From Cyanobium sp. FACHB-13342 (lineage in GTDB: Bacteria > Cyanobacteriota > Cyanobacteriia > PCC-6307 > Cyanobiaceae), in the NCBI RefSeq assembly GCF_014697415.1, contig NZ_JACJRT010000007.1, positions 1 to 64,000 on the forward strand: 64,000 bases of DNA, read 5' to 3'. Both the position numbers and the translations under genes were made by a program. Positions 27,722 to 36,354 of the stretch are shown here, piece after piece. How positions within the stretch are numbered: the stretch's first letter is position 1; each line of letters starts with the position of its first letter. The notes beneath the pieces were generated by a model. That model saw nothing but the letters and a program-made list of their open reading frames with translations, ran no database searches and had not been told where the DNA came from.

Positions 27722-28195
27722 ATGAGGATCCTCGGCATCGATCCCGGTCTGGCCCGCGTCGGCTACGGGATGATCGAGGTGGAGGAGCACCAGGGCGGCG
27801 CCCAGCACCTGCTCGACTGCGGCATCATCCGCACCGATCCGGGCCGCAGCGATGGGGAGCGGATGGTGGAGATCGCCCGCGACCTGCGGGTGCTGGTCCG
27901 CACCTGGCAGCCCCAGCTGGCGGTGGTGGAGAAGTTCTTCTTCTACCGCTCCAGCACCACGATCTCGGTGGTGCAGGCCCGCGGCGTGCTGATGATGACC
28001 CTGGCGCGGCTCAAGGTACCGGTGGTGGAGTTTCCGCCGATGCAGATCAAGCTGGCCCTCACCGGCCATGGCCACGCCCAGAAGGACGACGTGCTCGAGG
28101 CGGTGATGCGGGAGCTCAACCTCGACACCCCGCCCCGCCCCGACGACGCCGCCGACGCCCTCGCCGCCGCCCTCACCGGCTGGTTCCAGCGATGA
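27722..28195 (+). CDS. ruvC: Holliday junction resolvase
   Basis: 157 residues, normal length. Catalytic acids: Asp7 in [18 protein letters not shown], Glu70 in [18 protein letters not shown], and the C-terminal pair in [16 protein letters not shown]. It cuts four-way DNA junctions moved by RuvAB. ATG 27722, nineteen bases after chlI; its TGA overlaps the next ATG. Confidence 0.95.
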   Translation: MRILGIDPGLARVGYGMIEVEEHQGGAQHLLDCGIIRTDPGRSDGERMVEIARDLRVLVRTWQPQLAVVEKFFFYRSSTTISVVQARGVLMMTLARLKVPVVEFPPMQIKLALTGHGHAQKDDVLEAVMRELNLDTPPRPDDAADALAAALTGWFQR

Positions 28196-28782
28196 GCGCC
28201 AAAGCCAGCCTGCGCCAGCAGTTCCGGGCCCGGCGCCTGGCCCTGCTGCCCCAGGCCCAGCCCGCCATCGAGGCCCAGGCCCGGAAGCACTGTCCTGCCC
28301 TGGTGCCACCCGGGCGCCACCTGGGCCTCTACTGGCCCCTGGCCGGCGAAGTCGACCTGGGCGCGCTGCAGGCCCTGCTGCCCCACCAGTTGGCCCTGCC
28401 AGCCATCACCGCCGCCCCCGGCGATCCGGCGGCCCGGCTGGTGTACCGCCCCTGGCGCAGCGGCCAAGCCCTGGTGCCCGATGGCTGCGGCATCCCCGCC
28501 CCCGCCGGAGTGCCCGGGGCCGGCGAGCTGGCACCGGAGCAGCTCGGCCTGTTGTTGGTTCCAGCCCTGGCCTGCGATGCCGCGGGAATCCGCCTGGGCT
28601 ATGGCGGCGGCTGGTACGACCGGCTGCGGGCGACGCCCGGCTGGGCCCAGGTGCCGGCCCTGGCGGTGCTGCCCCGCGGCTGCCGGGTGGAACGCTTGCC
28701 CCGCGATCCCTGGGATGCCCCACTGCAGGGTTGGCTGGATGAGGACGGGCCCGTCTGGATCGGAGCCGGGCTCGGATGTTGA
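28192..28782 (+). CDS. 5-formyltetrahydrofolate cyclo-ligase
   Basis: 196 residues. [19 protein letters not shown] at the start and the diagnostic [19 protein letters not shown] near the end, with [16 protein letters not shown] between. It converts 5-formyl-THF to 5,10-methenyl-THF using ATP, returning a storage folate to the active pool. The ATG overlaps the ruvC stop by four bases. Confidence 0.9.
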   Translation: MSAKASLRQQFRARRLALLPQAQPAIEAQARKHCPALVPPGRHLGLYWPLAGEVDLGALQALLPHQLALPAITAAPGDPAARLVYRPWRSGQALVPDGCGIPAPAGVPGAGELAPEQLGLLLVPALACDAAGIRLGYGGGWYDRLRATPGWAQVPALAVLPRGCRVERLPRDPWDAPLQGWLDEDGPVWIGAGLGC

Positions 28783-28851
28783 CAAAGCCTTCATGGAAGG
28801 CGCAGTCAGCCCCACCGTTTGCCAGGATCCAAGCACTGCACCGGCCCTGAT

Positions 28852-29028
28852 TTGGACCTGTCCGCCTCCCGCGTTCCCAGCAGCCGTGCCTCGGCCCCCG
28901 ACCTGGTGCTGGCGGCCGAACTCCAGGATCGCGGCCAGACCAGCGACGCCCTCTCGATGATGGTGAGTTCGATGGTGCGGATGGTGCAGGCCGGCAAAAG
29001 CAGCGATAGTCGCTGGAAAGCCTCCTGA
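28852..29028 (+). CDS. Small hypothetical protein
   Basis: Fifty-eight residues from TTG 28852 (another in-frame TTG at 28819). The sequence SRASAPDLVLAAELQDRGQT and SDALSMMVSSMVRMVQAGKS has a helix-like amphipathic pattern and a basic, serine-rich end. No family is recognised and there is no ATG or GTG start. Without this gene the stretch from 28783 to 29035 would be empty, and codon choice looks like that of the neighbours. Support is modest. Confidence 0.35.
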   Translation: MDLSASRVPSSRASAPDLVLAAELQDRGQTSDALSMMVSSMVRMVQAGKSSDSRWKAS

Positions 29029-29035
29029 TCGCTCC

Positions 29036-29593
29036 ATGAGCCTGCGACCCTTCCCAGCTCTGCCGCGCAGGGCGCTCACCCTGGCGTGCCGGGCGAGCGG
29101 GCTCAGCGCAGCGGCCCTGCTGCTGGCGTCTGCCGCTCCGGTGCACAGCCATGCCATCGAAAGCAGCCTGGAGCGGCTCAGCAGCCTCACCGATCAGTTG
29201 GTGCTGGATAGCCGCTTCGGCAATGGCGAACCCGCCGCCGATGCCGTGGTGCGCCTGATTCCCCCCGGGGGAACGCCGATCGAGGTGGGACGCACCGATG
29301 CCAGCGGCCAGCTGCGCTTCCGGTTGCCCCAGAACGCGACGGCCAGCTGGGAAGTGCAGGTGGATCAGGGGCCGGGCCACCGGGACTACCTGGAGCTGCC
29401 TACCGCCGAGGCCAGCCCCTCCAGCCTTCCCTCTCGGGGCCGGCTCAGTTCCGCTGCCTCCGGCACGGCCCCATCCGGCCTGGCGCCCCTGCTGCTGGGC
29501 CTCTGTGCGGTCGGCGGGCTGCTGGGCTGGACCGGTCTGTTGAGCTGTACCGGTCTGCTGGGCTGGAAACGGGCCAAGGGATGGCGCCGCTGA
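29036..29593 (+). CDS. Secreted Ig-like/carboxypeptidase-regulatory-type protein
   Basis: 185 residues. Signal peptide at about 1-38 ending VHSHAIES. A small beta-sandwich domain follows, LVLDSRFGNGEPAADAVVRL, PPGGTPIEVGRTDASGQLRF and VQVDQGPGHRDYLELP, and a C-terminal membrane helix (LAPLLLGLCAVGGLLGWTGL). Similar proteins are sometimes found beside nickel/cobalt uptake systems, but nothing here shows that function. ATG 29036. Its end overlaps the sufE start by thirteen bases. Confidence 0.6.
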   Translation: MSLRPFPALPRRALTLACRASGLSAAALLLASAAPVHSHAIESSLERLSSLTDQLVLDSRFGNGEPAADAVVRLIPPGGTPIEVGRTDASGQLRFRLPQNATASWEVQVDQGPGHRDYLELPTAEASPSSLPSRGRLSSAASGTAPSGLAPLLLGLCAVGGLLGWTGLLSCTGLLGWKRAKGWRR

Positions 29594-30042
29594 TGGTGGC
29601 CCCCACCGGCAGCCCCGCCCTCGACCAGATGGTGGAGCGCCTGGCCGGCACGGCCGACCCCAAACGGCGCTACGAATACGTGCTCTGGCTGGCCAAGAAG
29701 CTCGAGCCCTTGCCCCCGGAATTCCGCCACGAGGCCTTCCAGGTGAAGGGCTGCGTCTCTCAGGTGTTCGTGGTGGCGGAATTGGTGGACGGCAAGCTGC
29801 ACTGGCGCGGCGACTCGGACGCCGCCATCACCAAGGGGCTGCTGGCCCTGCTGATCGCCGGCCTGGAGGGACTGACCCCGGAGCAGGCCCTGGGCATCGA
29901 TCCGGCCTTCATCGCCGCCACGGGGCTGCAGGCCAGCCTCACCCCGTCGCGGGCCAACGGCTTCCTCAACATCCTGCGGTTGATGCAGAGCCAGGCCCAG
30001 GCGCTGGCCGCCACCTCCGAGGCCGGTCCAGCTGATTTCTAG
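29581..30042 (+). CDS. sufE: SufE-type cysteine desulfuration protein
   Basis: 153 residues. SufE takes persulfide sulfur from SufS for iron-sulfur cluster assembly. Active Cys58 lies in EAFQVKGCVSQVFVVAELVD; DPKRRYEYVLWLAKKLEPLP and RANGFLNILRLMQSQAQAL frame the domain. Start is ATG 29581 after AAGGG; ATG 29593, which touches the previous stop, is also possible and would remove four residues. Confidence 0.92.
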   Translation: MAPLMVAPTGSPALDQMVERLAGTADPKRRYEYVLWLAKKLEPLPPEFRHEAFQVKGCVSQVFVVAELVDGKLHWRGDSDAAITKGLLALLIAGLEGLTPEQALGIDPAFIAATGLQASLTPSRANGFLNILRLMQSQAQALAATSEAGPADF

Positions 30043-30069
30043 GATCGCCGCACTGCAACCCCCCAGCGC

Positions 30070-31380
30070 ATGACCATCGGCATCGGCTTGCTCGGCCTCG
30101 GCACGGTGGGCGCGGGCGTGGCCGGCATCCTGGCGACCCCCTCCGGGCGCCATCCGCTGGTGGGAGAGTTGGCCCTGCGCCGGGTGGCGGTGCGCGACCC
30201 GGCCCGGCCGCGGCCGGTGGAGCTGGCGGCGGAGCTGCTCAGCACCGATCCCGAGGCGGTGGTGGATGACCCGGCGGTGGACATCGTGGTGGAGGTGATG
30301 GGTGGCCTGGAGCCGGCCCGCAGCCTGATCCTGCGGGCGATCGCCGCCGGCAAGCCGGTGGTGACCGCCAACAAGGCCGTGATCGCCCGCTACGGCGAAG
30401 AGATCGCCGCCGCCGCCGCCGCCCAGGGCGTGTACGTGCTGATCGAAGCGGCCGTGGGCGGTGGCATCCCGATCATCGAGCCGCTCAAGCAATCCCTGGG
30501 CGCCAACCGCATCCAGCGGGTGAGCGGCATCATCAACGGCACCACCAACTACATCCTCAGCCGCATGGCGGCCGAGGGTGCCGCCTACGCCGACGTGCTG
30601 GCCGATGCCCAGCGCCTCGGCTACGCCGAAGCCGATCCCGCCGCCGATGTGCAGGGCGGGGACGCCGCCGACAAGATCGCCATCCTGGCGGGCCTGGCCT
30701 ACGGCGGCAGCGTGCCCCGGGCCACCATCCCCACCGAAGGCATCGATCGCCTGGACGCCCGCGACGTGGCCTACGCCGCCCAGCTGGGCTACGTGGTGAA
30801 GCTGCTGGCGGTGGCCCAGGCCATGCCCGGCAGCCAGGCCGAGCAGCTGCTGGATGTGCGGGTCCATCCCACCCTGCTGCCCAAAGTCCACCCCCTGGCT
30901 GGGGTGAACGGGGTGAACAACGCGATCCTGGTGGAGGGGGATCCGGTGGGCCAGGTGATGTTCTACGGCCCCGGGGCGGGCGCCGGGCCCACCGCCTCGG
31001 CGGTGGTGGCCGACATCCTGAACATCGCTGGCATCCGCCAGGCCACCGGCAACGGCAGCAACGCCCGCCTCGATCCCCTGCTGGCCGCGGGCAGCTGGCG
31101 CCCCTGCCGCCTGGTGGACAGCGCCGTCACCAGCCACCGCAACTACGTGCGCCTGCGCACCAGCGACCGGGCCGGTGTGATCGGGGCGATTGGCACCTGC
31201 TTCGGTGAAGCGGGGGTGTCAATCCAGTCGATCGTGCAGTTCGAAACCCAGAGCGCCGGCGATGCCGAGATCGTGGTGATCACCCACGAGGTGTGCGAGG
31301 CCAACTTCCGCCAAGCCCTCGCCGCGATCGAAGCCCTGGCGGACGTGCAGGCCGTGGCCGCCTGCCTGCGCACCCTGTAA
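30070..31380 (+). CDS. hom: Homoserine dehydrogenase
   Basis: 436 residues. NAD(P)-binding start IGIGLLGLGTVGAGVAGIL, catalytic region KPVVTANKAVIARYGEEIAA, EAAVGGGIPIIEPLKQSLGA, GIINGTTNYILSRMAAEGA, and a C-terminal ACT domain at about 350-436 (YVRLRTSDRAGVIGAIGTCF). It reduces aspartate semialdehyde to homoserine for threonine and methionine; the ACT domain implies feedback control by threonine. The gene is monofunctional, without aspartokinase. Confidence 0.95.
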   Translation: MTIGIGLLGLGTVGAGVAGILATPSGRHPLVGELALRRVAVRDPARPRPVELAAELLSTDPEAVVDDPAVDIVVEVMGGLEPARSLILRAIAAGKPVVTANKAVIARYGEEIAAAAAAQGVYVLIEAAVGGGIPIIEPLKQSLGANRIQRVSGIINGTTNYILSRMAAEGAAYADVLADAQRLGYAEADPAADVQGGDAADKIAILAGLAYGGSVPRATIPTEGIDRLDARDVAYAAQLGYVVKLLAVAQAMPGSQAEQLLDVRVHPTLLPKVHPLAGVNGVNNAILVEGDPVGQVMFYGPGAGAGPTASAVVADILNIAGIRQATGNGSNARLDPLLAAGSWRPCRLVDSAVTSHRNYVRLRTSDRAGVIGAIGTCFGEAGVSIQSIVQFETQSAGDAEIVVITHEVCEANFRQALAAIEALADVQAVAACLRTL

Positions 31381-31665
31381 GGCGGGATCTGATCAGCCCC
31401 ATCAGGTCTGCAAATCGCCACCCACTGGCCAGCGGGGCCCATGGCAGGCCACAGTGGCGGAACAATCCGAAAAGAACCTTAAGGATCAACCAGGTCTGGC
31501 CCCGCTCCCTTCCGTGCCGCTGTCGCGATCCCCACACCCGGGCCTCCGTTTGTAGCGAGACAAACAATCTCCAGGTCTGATCCCTCGCAGCATCAATTTC
31601 AGAGATTTCGAGTCGCGCTTCCGTTCTTTCCCGTCCCCGATCCCCCAGTTCTTCGTCATCCCCCT
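31381..31665. other. Intergenic region after hom
   Basis: 285 bases without a convincing gene. It holds a short hairpin at 31548-31565 (GTTTGT-AGCGAG-ACAAAC) and a C/T-rich stretch before 31665. No tRNA or known small RNA motif was recognised. A non-coding RNA or a promoter region for the importer genes is possible. Confidence 0.4.
31548..31565. repeat. Short inverted repeat GTTTGT-N6-ACAAAC
   Basis: Perfect 6-base arms around AGCGAG, about 100 bases before the small gene at 31666. Could be an operator or RNA hairpin; no T-run follows. Confidence 0.3.
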
Positions 31666-31878
31666 ATGACCGGCCCCACCTGCTCCAGTGCCAACCCCGC
31701 CCTTCACCAGGGCGCCTGCGTGCAACTCGAGAGTGATGAGCAGCTCTACCAGGTGATCGGCATCGACGACCACCACGACCGCTGCTGGCTGCGCCGCTGG
31801 CCCCTGGCCCGCCAGGGTTCGGAAGTGTTTGAAATTTCCCTGCAGCAGGTGCGTCCTGCCCGCCCCCATCGGTCTTGA
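31666..31878 (+). CDS. Small conserved-looking hypothetical protein
   Basis: Seventy residues. ALHQGACVQLESDEQLYQVI then GIDDHHDRCWLRRWPLARQG reads like a small beta-barrel (SH3-like) domain: Q-G-x-x-V-x-L-x-S-D near the start, then a strand ending in CWLRRWPL. No function can be assigned. ATG 31666 is the only start; the gene ends 25 bases before the lipoprotein gene and is probably cotranscribed with it. Confidence 0.5.
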   Translation: MTGPTCSSANPALHQGACVQLESDEQLYQVIGIDDHHDRCWLRRWPLARQGSEVFEISLQQVRPARPHRS

Positions 31879-31903
31879 ATGGCCGCCATCTGATGGCCGC
31901 CCC

Positions 31904-33526
31904 TTGCCCCGCGCTCCGCGGCTGAATCCCACACTGGCCGCAGCCCTGCTGATGGCCGGCCTGGGTGGCGCCCTCTCCCTCACCGGCTGCCAGCCGCGCC
32001 CCAACCCTGGCAGCAGTGGCAGCCCCAACCGGCTGGTGGTGGCCAGCAAGAACCGCATCGACACGGTCGATCCCGGCGGCGCTTACACCTTCGGCGCCAT
32101 GCAGCTGCTGAGCGCCATCGGCGATCCCCTCTACGCCATCAATGCCCGCGGCACGCTGGAGCCCCGGCTGGCGGTGGCCCTGCCGGTTCTGAGTGCCGAC
32201 GGTCTCACGGCCCGGGTGGAGCTGCGCCGCGGCGTGCGCTTCCACGACGGCACGCCGTTCAACGCGGCGGCGATGGTGTTCACCCTGGAGCGCTTCCTGG
32301 CGATCGGCAAGCTCAGCTACCTGCTGGGCGACCGAGTGAGCAGCGCGCGGGCCGTGGGGCCCTACACGCTCGAACTCACGCTCAAGCGCCCCTACAGCGC
32401 CCTGGCCGAGCTGCTCAGCGCCGTGAACCTCACGCCGCTCTCCCCCACCGCCTACCAACGCCACCAAAAAACCTTCCTCAACGACCGCTTCGTGGGCACG
32501 GGCCCCTACCGGCTCAGCTTCTTCACCGACCAGCAGCAGCGGCTGGAGCCGTTTGAGGGCTACTGGGGAGCCAAGCCCGCCAACGGGGGCATCGACCTGG
32601 TGGCCCTGAGCAACTCCACCGCCCTCTACGGGGCGCTGCAGAGCGGGGAGGTGGATGTGCTGCTCTCCACCAGCCTGGAGATCGACCAACAGGCCTCCCT
32701 GCGGCGGCGGGCCAGCCAGGGCCAGCTGCGGGAGGGCAGTGGTCCGGCGCTGGAGATCGGCTACCTCACCCTGCTCACCGACCAGCCCCCGCTCAACGAT
32801 CCCCGCCTGCGCCAGGCGGTGGCCTACAGCCTGGATCGCGGCACCATCAGCCGCCGGGTCACCCTGGGGCTACGGCCGCCCCTGCGCGATCTGGTGCCCC
32901 CCAGCCTCAAGGGCTCCGACCCCCAGGCCTGGCCCGGCTACAACCCGGCCAAGGCCCGCCAGCTCTACCGCCAGGCGGGCTATTGCCAGGGGAAACGGCT
33001 GACCCTGCCGCTCACCTTCCGCTCCAACATTCCGGCCGACAAACTGTTTGCCCTGACCTGGCAGGCCCAACTGCGCCAGGATCTGGGCGACTGCGTGGAG
33101 CTGGAGGTGACCGGCATGGAGGCCACCACCGCCTACCGCCAGCTGGGCGAGGGCGCCTTCCCCCTGATCCTGCTGGAGTGGATGGGCGACTTTCCCGACG
33201 CCGACAACTACCTGGTGCCCCTGCTGGGCTGCGACCAGGCCGAAGGGAATCGCTGCCGCAAGGGGGCCGCCGCCGCCAGCGGCAGCTTCTGGGCGCGGCC
33301 CGGGCTGCAGGAGGAGCTGCAGCGCAGTGCCGCCCTGGCGGGTCCGGCCCGCACGGCCCTGCTGCGCCGCATCCAACGCCAGACCGCCGCGGCCAATCCC
33401 TACCTGCCGGTGTGGCTGGTGGCGCCGCGGGCCTGGGCCCAGCGCAGCGTCAGCCAGCCCCGCTTCGATGGCTCCGGCCGGTTGCTGCTCCAGGAGCTGC
33501 GGCACACCAAACGGGGGAAGCCATGA
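31904..33526 (+). CDS. ABC transporter substrate-binding lipoprotein, peptide/nickel family
   Basis: 540 residues from TTG 31904. Signal peptide LNPTLAAALLMAGLGGALS with lipobox LTGC, then SBP family 5: LVVASKNRIDTVDPGGAYTF, RGVRFHDGTPFNAAAMVFTL, FVGTGPYRLSFFTDQQQRLE, LNDPRLRQAVAYSLDRGTIS and LLEWMGDFPDADNYLVPLLG. It would deliver oligopeptides, nickel chelates or similar ligands to the permease encoded next (ATGA overlap). An ATG at 31829 in the same frame is possible but would put 25 residues before the signal peptide. Confidence 0.85.
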   Translation: MPRAPRLNPTLAAALLMAGLGGALSLTGCQPRPNPGSSGSPNRLVVASKNRIDTVDPGGAYTFGAMQLLSAIGDPLYAINARGTLEPRLAVALPVLSADGLTARVELRRGVRFHDGTPFNAAAMVFTLERFLAIGKLSYLLGDRVSSARAVGPYTLELTLKRPYSALAELLSAVNLTPLSPTAYQRHQKTFLNDRFVGTGPYRLSFFTDQQQRLEPFEGYWGAKPANGGIDLVALSNSTALYGALQSGEVDVLLSTSLEIDQQASLRRRASQGQLREGSGPALEIGYLTLLTDQPPLNDPRLRQAVAYSLDRGTISRRVTLGLRPPLRDLVPPSLKGSDPQAWPGYNPAKARQLYRQAGYCQGKRLTLPLTFRSNIPADKLFALTWQAQLRQDLGDCVELEVTGMEATTAYRQLGEGAFPLILLEWMGDFPDADNYLVPLLGCDQAEGNRCRKGAAAASGSFWARPGLQEELQRSAALAGPARTALLRRIQRQTAAANPYLPVWLVAPRAWAQRSVSQPRFDGSGRLLLQELRHTKRGKP

Positions 33527-34554
33527 GCCGTCGCCGCACCCTGCTGCGCTACCTGGCCGCCCGCCTGGCCCTAGCGCCCCTGATGTTGTGGCTGATCTCC
33601 AGCCTGGTGTTCCTGCTGCTGCGGCTGGCCCCCGGCGATCCGATCGATGCCCTGCTCGGCACCCGCGCCCCCGAAAGCGCCCGGGCGGCCCTGCGGGCCC
33701 AACTGGGGCTGGATCAGCCCCTGCTGCAGCAATACGGCAGCTTCCTGGGCAAGCTGCTGCACGGGGATCTGGGGGCCTCCCTCACCAACCAGGAGCCGGT
33801 CACGGCCCTGATCCGCCAGAGCCTGCCGGCGTCCCTCGAGCTGGGCGTTGTGGCCCTGCTGCTGGCCGCGGTGGTGGGGTTGGCGGTGGGTTTCTCCGGC
33901 ATCGCCCGCCCCGAGGGCAAGCTCGACCTCGCTGGCCGTCTCTATGGCATTGGCACCTATGCCCTGCCGCCGTTTTGGGCCGCGATGGTGGTGCAGCTGG
34001 TGTTTGCGGTGTGGCTGGGCTGGCTGCCGGTGGGGGGCCGCTTCCCACCCACCCTGCTCCCGCCGGAAGGCACGGGCTTCTACCTGCTCGACAGCTTCCG
34101 CAGCGGCCTGGCCACCGGCCAGTGGCAGCAGCTGGCAGGCAGCGTGCGTCACCTGGTGCTGCCGGCGGCCACCCTGGGGCTGCTGCTGAGCGGCATCTTC
34201 GCCAATGCCCTGCGGCTCAACCTGCGCCGCGCCCTCGGCTCCGACTACGTGGAAGCGGCCCGCAGCCGCGGCCTCGGCGAGGCCCGGGTGGTGCTGCGCC
34301 ATGCCCTCCCCAACGCCCTGCTGCCGGTGCTCACGATCACGGGCATCACTGTGGCGTCCCTGATCGGCGGCGCCCTGCTGATCGAGGTCACCTACTCCTG
34401 GCCCGGCATCGCCTTCCGGTTGCAGGAGGCGATCGGCCAACGCGACTACCCGCTGGTGCAGGGGATCGTGGTGGTGGTGGCCGGCCTGGTGGTGCTGGTC
34501 ACGGTGGTGGTGGATCTGTTGGTGGCCGTGCTCGACCCGCGGATCCAGTTCTAG
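33523..34554 (+). CDS. ABC transporter permease, DppB/NikB-like
   Basis: 343 residues, six membrane helices. RYLAARLALAPLMLWLISSL, VFLLLRLAPGDPIDALLG, SLPASLELGVVALLLAAVVG, and the ATPase-docking loop YVEAARSRGLGEARVVLRHA, LPNALLPVLTITGITVASL are typical of DppB. The partner DppC-type permease and ATPases are not adjacent. ATG 33523 overlaps the binding-protein stop by four bases. Confidence 0.88.
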   Translation: MSRRRTLLRYLAARLALAPLMLWLISSLVFLLLRLAPGDPIDALLGTRAPESARAALRAQLGLDQPLLQQYGSFLGKLLHGDLGASLTNQEPVTALIRQSLPASLELGVVALLLAAVVGLAVGFSGIARPEGKLDLAGRLYGIGTYALPPFWAAMVVQLVFAVWLGWLPVGGRFPPTLLPPEGTGFYLLDSFRSGLATGQWQQLAGSVRHLVLPAATLGLLLSGIFANALRLNLRRALGSDYVEAARSRGLGEARVVLRHALPNALLPVLTITGITVASLIGGALLIEVTYSWPGIAFRLQEAIGQRDYPLVQGIVVVVAGLVVLVTVVVDLLVAVLDPRIQF

Positions 34555-34560
34555 ACGCCA

Positions 34561-36288
34561 TCAAGGTGCCGGCAGCAACCCCCGCCAGCGGCGAGCCAGG
34601 GAGGGATCGAGCACGTAGGCGCGCACGCCGTCCTGGTCGCGGCGCTGGGGCGAGAGCAGCAGGGGGTGGTCCAGGCCCTGGAGGAATTCACTGGTGAGGC
34701 TGAGCAGCAGGGCCTGCACCTTGAGCGGCTCGATGCCCACCAGGTCTTGACCGAGGCGGAAGAGGGCCTCGCCGCGGTTGTCGACCCGCACCGGCGAGAA
34801 ATGGCTGGCCCCCTCCACCAGCACCAGCCGGCTGCGGGGATGGCGGGCGCGGGCAAACACCGCCAGCTGCTCCTGCTCCGGCGGGGTGACCAGATCGAGA
34901 CCACCCCCCACCAGCAACACCGGCAGGTTGAGGTCTTCCAGGCCCCGGTAGGGCCACAACAGGCTGCCGAAACCATTGAAGGCCACGACCCCCAGCAGCC
35001 CGCCCCCATGGGGCAGGGGGCCCTGGCTGGGTGCCCCATCCCCGGTGACCCGGGGCAATTGGCACTGCAGCAGCCGCGACAGATTGGTGAGGGGCAAGGA
35101 GGCAAGGGCGAGCTCACAGCGGCGGCCCAGGCCCCGCTCCGGCACCAGGCCCGCCCCCATCAGGGCCGCCAGGCCGCCCAGGGAATGGCCCATCAGCACC
35201 ACCCCCGCCTCCCCCGACGGCGCCGGCCCGAGGGGGGGCAACTGCCCCTCCCGTTGGGCCTCGAGCACGGCCTGGAGATCAGCGAGGCGTTGGGGCAGGG
35301 TTTCGGCCCCGGGCGGGGGGGCATCGCCGAGCAGGGAAGCCTGGATCGCCTGCTGGTCACTGCCGGGATGTTCCACCACCAGCACGGGCCAGCCGCGATC
35401 CGCCAGGGCCGCCGCCAGCCAGCTGAGCTGGTCGGGGCTCCCGCCCAGGCCTGGCATCAGCAGCACCCAGGGCCCGCGGCGCGCCTGCTGGCTGGGCCAG
35501 AGCTCCAGCGGCAGGGGCGTGACCCGGTGGGGCACGGCCAACTGGAGCCGCTGGGGCGGGTGGCCCTTCGCCAGGTGCTGGGATCCACTGAAGGAGAGGG
35601 GCCTGGAGCTGCGCTGCGGCAGGGGCAACTGGCGCAACTGGGCCAGGGCACCGTTCTGGCGCTGCAACTGACGGCGCCACTGGCTGGCCAACTCCAGCGC
35701 CCCATCGATGCGCAGGGTGACGCTCGGCGTTGGCAGGGCCCGGAGCAGCTCCAGGGTGGAAATCGAGTTCTGGCGCTGGAGGAGCTGGCGCAGGCTGCTG
35801 AGCAACAGCGGCGCCGTGCTGCGGCCGGGCCCCTGGCCTGGGGAGGCGGTGATGGTGAGCAGGGTGCCGGCCTCCCGGAGCATCTGCTCACCGGTCCAGC
35901 TGTTGAGCAGCTGCACCCCGAAGCTGCGATCGCGCAGCAGGGGCGCCTGGAGCAGCCGGGCTAGATCGCGGCGCCTGCCGGGCTCCAGCAGGTTCAGCCA
36001 CACCGCCAGGTCCTGGGACGCGGCCCGATTCAGACCGTTCTGGTCGCTCTGGCGCGCCCAGGCCTCCAGCTCCACCAGATCGATCGGCAACTCCAGCCCG
36101 TCGAGCTGCAGCCGCAATTCCTCAGCGGCCTGGCCAGGAGTTGGGGCCAGCAGGGGGGCCAGCAGGGGGGCCAGCAGACCAGCCGCCAGCACCAACCCAC
36201 GGGCAGCTGGGCGGCGCCACCCCAGCCGGAACGGACACCTGTGCCGCAGAGGGGGCTTGAGCAGGGGCAGGGGCTGAACCGAAGCCAT
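34561..36288 (-). CDS. Alpha/beta hydrolase with N-terminal DUF1400 domain
   Basis: 575 residues. A long signal peptide (about 1-54) contains a tandem repeat (LLAPLLAPLLAP). DUF1400 follows at about 55-180 (LRLQLDGLELPIDLVELEAW, LRDRSFGVQLLNSWTGEQML). The hydrolase fold is at about 250-560 with nucleophile Ser in VVLMGHSLGGLAALMGAGLV, acid near LLVGGGLDLVTPPEQEQLAV and His in VLVEGASHFSPVRVD. Predicted secreted lipase or esterase of unknown substrate; this domain pair is common in cyanobacteria. ATG 36288; divergent from the MFS gene. Confidence 0.82.
   Translation of the reverse strand: MASVQPLPLLKPPLRHRCPFRLGWRRPAARGLVLAAGLLAPLLAPLLAPTPGQAAEELRLQLDGLELPIDLVELEAWARQSDQNGLNRAASQDLAVWLNLLEPGRRRDLARLLQAPLLRDRSFGVQLLNSWTGEQMLREAGTLLTITASPGQGPGRSTAPLLLSSLRQLLQRQNSISTLELLRALPTPSVTLRIDGALELASQWRRQLQRQNGALAQLRQLPLPQRSSRPLSFSGSQHLAKGHPPQRLQLAVPHRVTPLPLELWPSQQARRGPWVLLMPGLGGSPDQLSWLAAALADRGWPVLVVEHPGSDQQAIQASLLGDAPPPGAETLPQRLADLQAVLEAQREGQLPPLGPAPSGEAGVVLMGHSLGGLAALMGAGLVPERGLGRRCELALASLPLTNLSRLLQCQLPRVTGDGAPSQGPLPHGGGLLGVVAFNGFGSLLWPYRGLEDLNLPVLLVGGGLDLVTPPEQEQLAVFARARHPRSRLVLVEGASHFSPVRVDNRGEALFRLGQDLVGIEPLKVQALLLSLTSEFLQGLDHPLLLSPQRRDQDGVRAYVLDPSLARRWRGLLPAP
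36143..36178. repeat. Three tandem 12-base repeats in a signal peptide
   Basis: GGGGCCAGCAGG occurs at 36143-36154 and 36155-36166, with a third copy (last base A) at 36167-36178. On the coding (minus) strand each unit adds LLAP to the hydrophobic core of the DUF1400 hydrolase signal peptide. Copy-number change by slippage would stay in frame. Confidence 0.9.
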
Positions 36289-36354
36289 GACGCCCCCAGT
36301 CTCCCCTCTGGCGACCCGAGCTGCAGACTGCAGGCCAACCGATCTCCACCCTGC

